From contig CM046875.1 of NCBI GenBank assembly GCA_025667525.1, forward strand, positions 290,327,147 through 290,391,146: a stretch of 64,000 bases of DNA. Reading direction: 5' to 3'. Each line of letters opens with the position of its first letter. The first letter of the stretch is position 1. The notes below the pieces were generated by a model. The model saw only the letters and a list, made by a program, of their open reading frames with translations. It did not search any database and had not been told where the DNA came from. The stretch comes from Glebionis coronaria (lineage: Eukaryota > Streptophyta > Magnoliopsida > Asterales > Asteraceae). Shown piece after piece: positions 42,016-53,619 of this stretch. Made by a program: the position numbers and the translations under genes.

Positions 42016-45000
42016 ATTCTTCCCCCCTAAAAAGAATAATTCGTCCCCGAATTATAGATAAAGTAACTGGAAGCGAAACATACCCGAATCAAACTGGAAA
42101 GGTATGCAAAATAACGGAAATGAAGGTGACCTGGTAGAAGGGAACGTGGAACGTGACATGTCTTGAAAAGACATGGAGCGTGACGTGACTGAAAGGACAT
42201 ATCTAAACGATAAGAGAAAAAAAATGGATAAGAAGTCCGGATGAACTTGTCCGTTTCCAAGTGGCCTCCCTCTTGGAACGGTTCCTTCAGCAGATCTTGA
42301 CACTAATGATAAATCTTGGTCCTCCTGACCTTGACTTGGAATACGAAGAAATTCTTGGTTATCAACGGAAGGTAGATCCCCTAAATTCGATCGAGAAAAA
42401 TAAGAGTTAACGTGCAAGGGTAACTGAAACGTTACGATGCAAGACCATCTGACTTAACTGATAATTAGAAACGATGCGCGAGACATAAAGAAACGTAGTA
42501 CGTGAACAATTTTGAACGTGATACGTGAAAAATTTTGAACGTGCTACGTGGAGATATGGCGAGTGTAGTATGAGAAAACATATCGTGATCCATGATACGT
42601 GTAACCTAATTTGATCATGATATGAGGAACGTGGAATGAACATGACATGTGAGACATATCGTGATCATATAATATAATGGCGGTAACGCCAAACGCTACA
42701 AGGTGGGACGTGGAATATGACGTGAAATGTCTATCTGATGATGGAGAGTTATACTAAACTTGGGTCTGGTCTCTGAAGTTCTTGCAAACTTCCCAGAATG
42801 AGAAAAGAAATGAACGTAAAATCTTAAGCCAAAATACGATCATGAACGTGAATAGTGTCATGAACGTGAGCGCGAAAGCAAGTCGTGGAATTAGAATGAA
42901 GACGTGAAGTCAGTTAGGAGTACAATTACGAATCTTTGTCTGACCCGATAGCTGAGGGATTGCCAAGTGATCGGATGAGCCTTGGCTGGAACATGTTCGT
43001 TCAATCTGTTGGTTCTGAAATCCGTACGAATGTAAGGATTCTGCAGACTTGATCAAACTGTTGACAATAACCCAGATAGCATCATGCTTCTTCTGAGTTT
43101 GCTGAAATCTGGTAACTAAAATCCATGGAGATCTTGTCCCTTTTCGATTCACAATTTCATATGATGAAAACATCCCAGTTTGTTGGTGTCCTATCTTAAC
43201 CTGTTGGTATGTCAGGTACCTATATGTGAACGTAACTGTATCTTGCTTCGTAGAGCTTGATACCTAGGAGTTTGCGAAATTCTGAGTCTCTGAATCTAGA
43301 CTTCTCCTAGCGTATAATTTTCTAGAACACCTAATGTAGTGTAGGGTTCTCTCCTTTACGCATAAGCTGAGTCATGGTAAGATTAACCATAGAAACCCAT
43401 GTGATTCAGTGTGTCACTGTAATCAAACAGAATTGATATTGGAAAAAAAAAATTTCCAGGGTAGAATTTCTCTTGTCATAGAATTTGCAACATAGTGCCA
43501 ATATGGTCTTCCTGTTCTTCTCTAGGCTTAGAGGAAATTAGGTTATCCTCAATGAAAACGCTGATGAAATTGTTTAGGAGTTCATGGAAACTCAATTTAT
43601 TAAGTCCATAATGCGGTTGGAGCATTGATGAGACTAATTCAAAATCATAAATTTAGCGTGACCGAGTCGTGTACGAATAGCAGTCATGGACATGTCTTGC
43701 TCTTTTACTCGTCACTGTTGGCAGCATGATCATGAGTTCGATCTTGGAAAAGTGATTAACACTATAAGGTCGATTGGACATGTTGTCACTACGTGGAGGA
43801 GAATAACGGTCATGAATGGTGATTTGCTTACGCCGACGGTAGTCGACACATAATCTCATGGTACCGTCCTTCTCCTTGTAAGTTATTCTGGAATGTATGG
43901 GAAGACTTTTTGGATAATCAACTAGCTATGCGTAAAAGAGTTAAGTGGTTGTGTCTTACTGACAGCTAGAAAATTTTAGCGACCCTGGCTAACAATGCAC
44001 ATGCTTGTAAGCGTAGAAAATTTGCACAGATATTCTGATGGAAAATCAAGCTGAAAGTATTCAGGAGCCTGAACATTATTGTACATAATTATGAATCATA
44101 GCATGGTGTGCTGTTCATAGCCCATAATTAGGATATAAATTCATCTCGTGTCTGTCCGAGGAAAATGTGTTAGCAGCTTGGATCTCATCATTAAGCTGAC
44201 GGAAAATCTTCGTATACGTGGGAATACGAAAGGTGTCCTTCCTGGTCAGGAATATATGAACTATGGTGAAAGAAATGAAAGTGACATCGGCAACATGACA
44301 GTTCTCACTGATGCGCTGATAATGGTATTGAAATTCTTGTGGCCTGATTAATACATGGCACAACAAATAGATGTACCCTTGGAGGGTACCCTGAATTTCT
44401 TAGAAATGTTCCATAAATAGACGTGAGTCATGTGTCTTGACTCGTGTCTTGAGAAATGTAAGCGTGACATATGTCTTGATTGGTATCTTGACATGTGTCC
44501 TCAGAAAGTATACGTGAGACATGTGTCTTGACTGATGTCTTGACATGTGTCTCGAGATGTGAAACAATTAGAACTACAAATATTAGGTTAAAATGCCAGA
44601 ATTGGCGGATCGGTTGGGTTACTGATCATCTGTATGTCTGATCACGTCCGTGGCCGGAGCCTCGGTTGTGATTTCTAGGATGGTTGCTGTCATAGTAGTG
44701 GTTACTATCATCTTGTCTGTCGGTTCCATGACGGTCATTCTCATGACAGTGACTCATGTAACTATTTAGCTGAGTGGTCGGCTGGTACTGGTTTGCACTC
44801 ATATGGCTGAAATGACAGCCGAACGACGTGTGACATGTAATTATGAATTTGGGACAATGATTGATGGGAATTGTCTGATGGTGAAGCATCTTCTCGTCCA
44901 ATTGCTTTGCTCTGACGCCTTTGTCTTCGTCTTTTAGGATCTCTAGGTTGTGAACAGCATCAGCATCAGCATCTCGTAGCGTCTCCCAACATCAGCAGCA

Positions 45001-46260
45001 TCAACCTTCAGTAACATCTCCAAGCTATGAGCGGCATCGACAACCTTGTAGAATATCAGCAAGTGAACATACGCCTGAGATGATTTAGAATCGACTAGCG
45101 AATACTCGTGAAGTATTGCAAGTAGAATACACATGGATTAATACACATGAATTACGGTACATGGAGTACACATGGAATGCACATGAAATGGTCGGTATGG
45201 ACTCGTTCATTTGTCATGATTTAAGGAAAGTAAACCGGTTAAACGGTTAAGAAAACCATCATGATAACCTGACAGTATTAGCATAGACATCATTCTGGTT
45301 GCATAGAGAAACGCTAAAGTGTGGTTACACAAAATTCAACGATGATTTGCCTGACAGCATGATCAATGGAAACCAACCATGACTATCATGAAAGCATGAT
45401 TCAAGAAATCTAACAATGTCTTGCAGGACAACGTAAATAACAAAAGAGGCGTGAAACATAATCAACATGAAGACGTAATTATCACGAGGAAACACGAAAC
45501 CATCTATTACTAAGAAGTGTATAACATAATCAGCATGAAACTGAAGTTAACCATGACAGTATGAAGGCATACTTGACATAAAGACATAATAACTTATGAT
45601 GGGACATGAAAAAAAAATTTATGCCAATTTAAATCATGAGAAAAATTTTATGCAAGAAAACAGTGCATGAATGCGTAATGTAGTTTATAAAACCTTTATA
45701 TGTGCGAGGGAACGCCTATGGGTCGGTTCCAAAACAAAAGACATGGCGAGGGGACGCCTATGGGTCGGTCCCAAAGTTAAAAGTTTCGATAAAAGCACAT
45801 GCGACTAAATAGGGCCAGTCCTGTACCAACCATTACTTAGTCAAAATTCCTGCAACAGATGACATATGATATAAATGCATGAATGCATGGAACATAATAA
45901 TTAAAAGTCATTGTCAAAACTTAACAGAAAAAATTTTATGTGAAAATTATGAACTACTGGGGTTCAGTTCACATAATCACAGTTCACTAGGAACATCATG
46001 CATAGACACTGACACATAACTAAGTATGGATGACGGTTGTTCATTCCATATTAGTAAGACGATACTGGTGAAAACATCATGGTGAAAACAACAAGGTGCT
46101 GAAAACGTCATGGCTAAAACAAAAAGGTGCTGAAAACATAATGGTTAAAACAACAACGCGCTGAAACATCAATACGTGGAATAACAATCGTTGGCTTAGG
46201 AAGCTCCTGGTGACTACCCACTAGTCACAGGTCGAGTTTTAGAGCCTACAGGTCGAAGCC
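42016..46260 (-). pseudogene. Decayed interior of element C (gag-pol remnants)
   Basis: 4.2 kb between PPT and PBS, less than a full chromovirus interior. Only fragments are visible on the minus strand: an RT piece at 43653-43859 (MRLCVDYRR, HDRYSPPRSDN, NHFSKIELM) and an N/H/G-rich piece at 44626-44901 that may derive from the gag nucleocapsid. Near 42027-42260, a frame has ETDKFIRTSYPFFF, faintly like the end of a chromodomain. None is long enough to work. Element D has the same fragments with the same defects. Confidence 0.7.
43653..43859 (-). pseudogene. Reverse transcriptase fragment, element C
   Basis: 68 codons. MRLCVDYRR followed by DRYSPPRSDN and FSKIELM matches the RT stretch that in intact Ty3/gypsy elements reads approximately R-x-C-x-D-Y-R, R-Y-P-L-P-R-I and F-S-K-I-D-L. 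The catalytic D of that last block is E here, and the downstream YVDD box is not found. The downstream residues are unrelated, so the frame is lost. Confidence 0.7.
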
Positions 46261-46275
46261 TTGGCTCTGATACCA
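46261..46275 (-). other. Primer-binding site of element C, initiator-Met type
   Basis: The minus strand reads TGGTATCAGAGCCAA, four bases inside the 5' LTR. It is the common PBS of chromoviruses and many copia elements. Confidence 0.88.
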
Positions 46276-46279
46276 TAAT

Positions 46280-49200
46280 TGTAACACCCCATTTTGATAA
46301 ATGGAATGTCACGCGTAATTATGGCGTGTCATCAAAGCATGCAAGGTAATATGTAGTAAAACATACATGACCATAGGGAAAACCGGAATCAAACATCGGT
46401 TCCCAAACATAAGCCCAAAACATAACAAAGTAAATGAACTGAATGAAAGACTAATCAAGCATAAATATATGAAGGAAACAGGAGAAGAAGTCTATGGCAG
46501 CTTCCATCCTATGCATGTCCTCCAAATGCTCGAGTCTTGGGTACCTGCCGTTTTGGGACATGGAAAGGAAAGTAACGGCTGAGCAAAACGCTCAGTGCAC
46601 GGATATACAATATAGCATGAAATAGGATAAGCATGCAACATATAACAGCGGAAGACTAAGTTCTGAGTAAACTGGTTAAGTATTAAGAAAACTGGTTTTA
46701 TAGTTCGAAAAGCCTTATGTTTATCTTATGAAAACTATTTTAACATAAATATACCATAGCCCATATAGGTCATGAAAAGGTCACGTGCATGAATACTTGG
46801 AGGGGTGACCTCATCATGCTGATTAGAGGGGATGCCTCTAATTAATATACTGGTTTGGGTAGGAGGGATCAACTCCTTGTGAAGGATGCAAGGCACACAC
46901 CACATTCACCATGAAATACTGAATAAAACATGTAACTAGGATGCACCCATACGCCCCACATGATATAATAATATGGCCAAAACTGAAAAGGGACACCACG
47001 AGCAATCACTCCGCCGTGGGGAAGTCATAACATTGGTGCCTCCAATGTTATGGTTATGGTACCTCCATAACTAGGTGAAACTGGTCATGCTTGTATATGG
47101 CTATAGATTATGCTAATTTAAACATAAGCAGTTCAAAACAATAAAACAAATACTGGGGAAAACAGTTGGCTGCATACGGGGAAATCCTAAAAAGGAAAGA
47201 ATGTCCATACTGAAAGGACGGGAATCCGTACCTCAAGTCCAGTGAATGAACGGAAGAAAGACTCCTACTTCTGGATCACTAACGCTACATGAATACACAC
47301 GTGTATAAGTATCGATTTACTGATTACGTACTGGGTTTTATGTCTCATTTTAGCTGACTTGGTATGTTTTAGGTCATGGTTCACTGTTTAAAGCCTTAAA
47401 CTGTGTTTATCTAGTATTCTGATTAATCTGATTAAGTATTACTGGCGTTTCATGTATTATTATACTTACTGTGTAATAATAAGTAACTTTCCAAAAATAG
47501 CAGGTTTCCAAAAATAGAAAGTTTCCAAAAATAGAAAGTTTCCAAAAATAGAAAGTTACCAAAAATATAAAGTTTCCAAAAATAGAAAGTTTCCAAAAAT
47601 AGAAAGTTTCCAAAAATAGAAAGCTTCCAAAAATATAAAGTTTCCTAAAATAGAATTTACTGCTTAAAATAGATTAGTTTCTAAAAATAGAAAGTTTCCA
47701 AAAATAGATCAGCTGCCTTAATTAAATAAGTTTCCATATATAGAAGGTTTCCATGATTAGATTAGCTGCCTGAAATAGATAGATTTCCATATATAGAAGG
47801 TTTCCATTAATAGATTAGTTGTCTTATTTAATTAAGTTTCTATAAATAGAAGTTTCCATATTTAGAATTAAGCTGGTTACGTAAGCTAACATATAAGTCT
47901 ACGTGTTTATAAGCTGATTTCTTAAGTCATATGATATAGTATATAGTTTAATTATTATTTCATGTATTTTAATTAAACTATAGGTTAAGCATTTTAATTA
48001 AAGTATAACATGTTTTAATTAAAATGAAATGAAAATACTTAGGTTAAAATGTGTATTATTATTATTAATAATATAACCTAAGTCATGTCTAAATTAATTA
48101 ATTATAGGCATGTTTTAAATAATTAATTAATTATAACTTATAACATAAAATACTTAGGTTAAATTAATATCATGCTAAATTAATAATTAGAATAACCTAA
48201 GTCATGATTTAATTAATATCTCATGTTATTAATTGATTTATATCCTAAGTTCATGATTCATAAAAATTAACATGTAACATAGATCATGATTTAACCAACG
48301 AACCGTGAACCGGGCATGATATCGACACCGTACCCCGAACCAAATCGGGGTTCCCCTTGGTTCCTTGCTGCCGTGGGACCCACACCACAAAACCGGGACC
48401 ATACGGTCTCGGTGGTGGTTTCTAGGCCAAGTCGTGACCCCCTTGGGGCACGGTCTAGGCGTCGGCTAAACCAAACACCCGTAAAACACCCTTTTGATTT
48501 TACTTCTTAACCAAATACATGTTTATTTTATGTTTTTAAAATAGGTTTTAAAAACATCATGTTCTTAATCAATTTTACCAAATCAAATCAAAAGAAGGAA
48601 TTAAAAAGAAAGGTTAAAAAGATATACCGAATGTGTAGATGAATTAAGGATGAACAAACACTAATACTTGTACAATATCCAAGATCAAAATCAACAAGAA
48701 CACCCCTCTTAGGTGTGTTATAGGTGGCGGCTACAAAAGGGAAAAGGAAGGAGAGGAGAAAACTTTTTAGGGTTTTATGTTTAATTTCTTGAAAAGTGAA
48801 AATGAATGCATTTTTCCCTTAACCCCTTGTTTAGTAAAAATGATGGGCTAGGCCTATTTCTCCTCCTTAATTTCGTGGTTCATGGGGCCCACATGGGGTA
48901 ACCCAAATGTTTTTCGTGTCTAAATAATAAGTGTGTTCTCGTGTTCGTTCGTGGTTAAACGTGTTCGTGTTTAAAGTGTTTCTGTTTATTCTATCGTGTC
49001 GTTTATCGTAAACTTAACGCTCGTAAATATATTATATGTATTTACGTAATTATTCTAGTTCGTATTTTAAATGGTGATCATGATTTATTTATGTTCACGT
49101 GACATATTTATTAACTGTTTATCATGAGTTCGTACGTAATCGATACTTGTCATGTCATACACGTATGCACTTACTTGATTAATAGCACATGAATGTGATC

Positions 49201-49280
49201 AATACTGAATAAGGTAAGTTTTAATCTAGGACGTACGATCTTAAGGGCACTATTCATGGTAAAAGCATGCGGGTTTTACA
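46280..49280 (-). repeat. Right (5') LTR of element C
   Basis: 3001 bases, almost identical to 39015-42015; small changes lie mainly in the 17-bp minisatellite and scattered transitions. Followed by TSD TTATT. Confidence 0.93.
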
Positions 49281-49285
49281 TTATT

Positions 49286-49365
49286 CCTACCCATCTATGA
49301 TGGGCCAGATACGGGTAGTACCCGTGGGCCGGGTCCATGACCCGGCTGGGGACTATACGTCATCA
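49286..49365 (-). repeat. Left LTR of element E, second piece
   Basis: CCTACCCATC...GTCATCA completes the LTR split by C. Followed by TGTCCCCGCAGTCTAG, a PPT complement with one C-run interruption compared with A and B. Confidence 0.88.
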
Positions 49366-49754
49366 TGTCCCCGCAGTCTAGTTGTTACAGCCGTAGGCAT
49401 AACCTCTAGACTATCAAGAAGCTCGCTGGACGTACCAAGAAAGATCTTTTTGAGAAAATGATTATCAAAAAATTTGTTTTGGCCGCACATGTGGCTGCCT
49501 GACGTTAGGAATTTATTCCAATAGTACCTCAGCCGCACGCGACGACCGAGACAAATTAAATGTAGCATTGAATTTGGGTCTTACGTCAGACCTCATATCC
49601 TGACATAACTGACTGTTCACCTGCCACTTGACTGACAAAGTACAAACAGTCAGAACCTCGAGCGGCGTAAACTACTGAGCCAGAAGTGACCCGTGGGTCC
49701 CACCTGACTTTTCACTTGCCACATACACCCTAGCCACACGATGAAGGATAGTGG

Positions 49755-49809
49755 CAAACACGTGTCATGCATCCAACTAACCATGACACACAAGGCAACC
49801 CTATAAATA
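49755..49809 (+). promoter_or_regulatory. Promoter of antisense extra gene, element E
   Basis: AACACGTGTC (about 49757-49766) and TATAAATA (49802-49809), with spacing as in A and B. The upstream CCTATCC/GGATAGG inverted repeat is not preserved; only a GGATAG remains at about 49746. Confidence 0.65.
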
Positions 49810-49951
49810 AGCCACCCCTACGGCTGTGTGAAACACACAGTCTTTTTCACCATTTCTCCCATTAAAGCTTTTCTTCTTAGCTTCACTTACTCCCGCATGG
49901 ATCCCTTCCTCCGCAGGTTAGAATACTACGTCCTTAAATTTTTAGTTAGTA

Positions 49952-52892
49952 ATGGACCAAAGAAACAACCCCACAATTGGATCCGTGCTCAATGTAATGA
50001 CCCAGGAGCAATTAGATCACTTTTGCACCAATTACTTCATCCCTACCAATCTACACCCCTCTCTCCCTGGTGCCGGCGACCTCATAACTGAGGCTCCGCA
50101 GGGAAAGATTGGCCTATATACTCGTCTTTTTTATGCGGCCAACTACCGCATTCCTTTCACTCGTTTCCTCATAGATCTCTTAGGGTATTATGATGTACAT
50201 ATTAGCCAGCTTCACTATATAGGCGCATGTAAGGTAAGTCAGTTTGAAATTCTTTGTCGTGCTAGAAGAATCCCCCCAACTGTAGAACTATTTCGGCTAT
50301 TTTACACCCCCAGTATAGTAAATGGTTGGCTATCTTTTAAGAAATGATCTCCCAATAGCCCCCAGTCCTATAATAAGCCCATGGACTCATTGAAAAACTG
50401 GTACGACCATTACTTTTTCATTGACTCGATAGTGTGGCCGACCGACTATGTCTTCAAACATAGGTAATCTCATGACCCCCTTCCGCACGCCAGTACATAT
50501 AATCCCCAACACTCCCAAGAAATAGATAGGAACAGAACAGGGTTCCATAGAAACCTCCCCAAATCATTCCTCTGTTTGCTAGGGATTAGCCGCAACTATT
50601 TCGGCTCGTCCAACAGATATCCTGTGTTTTGGAGAAAGCATGGTGAAGGTAGGTTTAGCATCCGTACATCAAAGACGCATACAATTATCCACTAATGCCT
50701 AACATATTTTGTTTATTGTGGCAGAAATGAACTTCTTTAGACTCCTACGTCAAGGCGATCCAAAGCTTGTACCAGAGGGATCCCGTCCCAGACGTGAGAA
50801 CGAGTTACCTCTCCTTGAGCATACCCGAAATGTGACGGTTTCCCTGGAGGCCGTGCCGGACCCCCACTCAGACGAAGAGGAAACAACGCTCCTGAGAACC
50901 CCCGTGGACCTTGACAACGAGGACGGTGATAACATGATGCTTGAAGAAGAAGTCAGGCCCTCCTCGCCGCCTAAGACTGACACCCCCGCATACGGGGAAG
51001 AGCAAGGAGACAATATTGAGAGGACCACCTCTAGTCTTCGCCAGATGTTGGGCGATGATGAGGAGGAGATGCAACAAGTCAATGAAGAAGAAGATGAGGG
51101 AGCAGAAAAAGAACTTGAAGAGGAAGTTGAAGAAGAAGCAGCCCAGCCCGCCCCTAAGCGTACCCGCAGAAAAAAAAGCGGGTGAGAATAGTCGCCCAGG
51201 CCAAGGTTGGTGAACATAATGCCCCCCCCCCCCCCCCAAAAAAAACATGGCGAGGACCACCCCCTCTATCAATCTATTGGGAGCACCACCCAGGCCTCTG
51301 AAACGATGCAGGCCGCACATGTGGATCCAGTTACTCAAGTTCCCTCGACTGCATCAGAACTAGCAGGGAATAACATGTAAGGCTACCTCCTTCTTAAGTA
51401 AGAGCCACAACTTTCCTTTAAACAATACTTGATATTTACTCCAAATGTGTGTTTTGTAGAGATGAACAAGCTGGTGCCGCGCCTCCACCCGATGCACAGA
51501 AAGAGAAGGGGAAGGAAGTGGAGAGAGAACCTGTGCTGCATACAGCCGCAACCAGATCCGGCCCTGCCTTCGAAGAAGGTACCCCCACAGTTTCCCAAGG
51601 TATCCCAATGTCCGGACCACCTCAACCGTTCAATCATGTTTGGAATATTACTACTGCGTCGCGGATGAGAGAGGCCGAGGAGTGCCGTGAGTACCTTAAT
51701 AGCTGCATCTCCCCTGGTTTGGTATGAGATGTAAATGTACTAAGCCACGCTGACATGGTGGATGAGTACAATGATGCCCTGGTGCATCAAATGGCGATGG
51801 GTACTTCGATGAGGGTATGATTTGAAGCCGCGTTAGGGCATGTCGAGTCCCTCAAGAGGAAGGTTGAGCGAAGAGAGAGGATGATCGAAGACAATGAAGC
51901 CCAAATTGCCGCCCTCCAATCCCAGCTTGCTACCGCCGAGGCGAATGTGAAAGAACAATCGGCCCGCGCCAATGCGCATGACCAGCATGTAACCGAGCTT
52001 GAGACAAAACTTGAGGCCGCAACAACCAAGGTATGTATCCGCGCCGCATCACTCCTATTCCATAATAACCACCATTCTAATAAGTAATGTATCTCATACA
52101 GGTGACCGCAGCAGAAGCGTCGACCAAGTCCTCCTCCAACCAAGTATCCATGCTCACCAAAAGACTTGAAGATGCCCATACGATGATCCAAGGCGGGGAA
52201 AAGGTAAAAGAGGAGCTTGCTCATGAGAGGGCCACAACCGAACAGCTGAGGGAGGCGTCCGCCCAAAAAGATGTGCTAATAAATGCCCTTATCACCGAAC
52301 GTGACGACGTGCTATGCCTCCAACTACTAGCAGCCATTGCCGGCCGTAGGTGGATGGTGGGTCACGGGGCTCGTCTAGCCGTTACCAAGGTGTTGGAGGC
52401 CCCCGAATTTGTTCAGCAGTTTGCTAGCCTTGTGTCTGATGGCATTAATCACGGCCACCATGAAGGAATGGTCAAGGCCGCAGAGCTAATCAGGAAGAAG
52501 GAAAATTTCACAAAGCATGCCTTCTTCAACACCGAAGCTGCTAACAAGATGACCGCTTCCATGGCCGCAATGCGAGATCTACACTACCCATTCTTCGCCG
52601 AGCTGGAAGCCACAAAGGATGCATCAAACATGGAGGTTATGGAAAAGCTTAGTCTTGGTGCATTCTCTCAAGATGAGGGTCATTCCCGGGCTTCCTTCAC
52701 TCCCTCGCCCAACCACCTCACCCTTCCTATTTATGAGGATGTGACCAGAATCGTAGTTGATGAGCAACCATTAAGCGAGGTGCTGGAGAGGAATGCGACT
52801 CAAGCTATGGAGCGGAAGGAACGCAATGAGATATTGCCTTGCCTGGCTGAAGAACAATGGGAGATAGGTAGGTTTCTCCCCCCCCCATGTAG
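49952..52892 (+). pseudogene. Antisense extra gene of element E (four exons, broken)
   Basis: Inferred exons 49952-50648, 50725-51376, 51460-52030 and 52102-52892, with introns at the same places as in B. Exon 1 keeps the domain core (GKIGLYTRLFYAANYRIP, QLHYIGACKVSQFEI, IVNGWLSFKK) at clearly lower similarity. A TGA at 50345-50347 follows; B has CGT there. Exon 2 is very acidic (E-rich run) with a basic end (KRTRRKKSG) and then long C and A runs near 51221-51246 that break the frame. Exons 3-4 hold the coiled coil and GRRWMVGHGARLAV. An extra C in the run before the final ATGTAG shifts the end, so the open frame runs to 52977. Confidence 0.82.
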
Positions 52893-53619
52893 GGTGCCCA
52901 TAATTTGTTATCTATTTTGGACAGTTTGGTTTGTAACCTTTAAACATTTGTCCGTGGATGTTCACGGTACCTCATGATTAGAAACACTTGTTATGCTATG
53001 TATAAGTCCGTGGTAGGCACGACAATTTTGATGTTTTGGAAACTTGTTTATATTCTTTTAGATATCATGTATCTGTATCGCATGACATGTCACGTCTTAC
53101 CGAGAATAAAACTAAATCTATACTTTACTAGACGTGCGGCGTGCGTCTTTACCATTCAAAGCACTACGTGAGCGCGGCATATGGAAACTTATCACAACGT
53201 CTCGTGAATAAGGTGTCTAGTAAGGATACATGATCCGCGTCACTGGGGTTGCATCCCTCTTATGTGATAAGTTGAATTATTAGGTTCACTTAATCCTCTT
53301 ACCCCACCTGGAGGCATATTGTACATGTACGGTATTGAATGAATGCATATGAATAAGACATGGCACATTATACTAGTAACAATTAAATCTGTATGACTAT
53401 AATGGAATCTAAAGAAAAACAATTTGCACAAAACCAGTCGTGGAGCTAGCTAGGCACCACGACATTTTATTAGAACTTTACATTTTTCATTTTAACAAGA
53501 ATGGGAAGTCCTAAAAACAAAAAAGAACCTAGAAAAAACATAAGAAACCAAACAGAAGGATCACATGGATATTCATTAAAGCCAGATATAGCGAAGTATC
53601 CATGAGGAAGCTGTAGCTT
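52893..53619. other. Convergent 3' region of element E with two hairpins
   Basis: Non-coding. It has the hairpin CCGTGGA-TG-TTCACGG at 52952-52967 and the covarying hairpin GTCGTGG/CCACGAC at 53437-53463. The GTAAGGTGTCTAGTAAGGAT-type block of A and B is present in variant form. Confidence 0.7.

Larger units (their letters stand above)
39015..49280 (-). mobile_element. Element C: chromovirus-like (Tekay/Del type) element with 3.0-kb LTRs, non-coding
   Basis: 10,266 bases from TGTAACACCCC to GGGTTTTACA with TSD TTATT (39010-39014 and 49281-49285). LTRs of 3001 bases differ at only about 10-15 positions by eye. The PBS complement TTGGCTCTGATACCA (46261-46275) is the initiator-Met type, and the PPT complement TCTTCCCCCCTAAAAAG lies at about 42018. 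The interior holds only decayed pol fragments. A young insertion without coding capacity implies mobilisation by another element's proteins. Confidence 0.92.
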
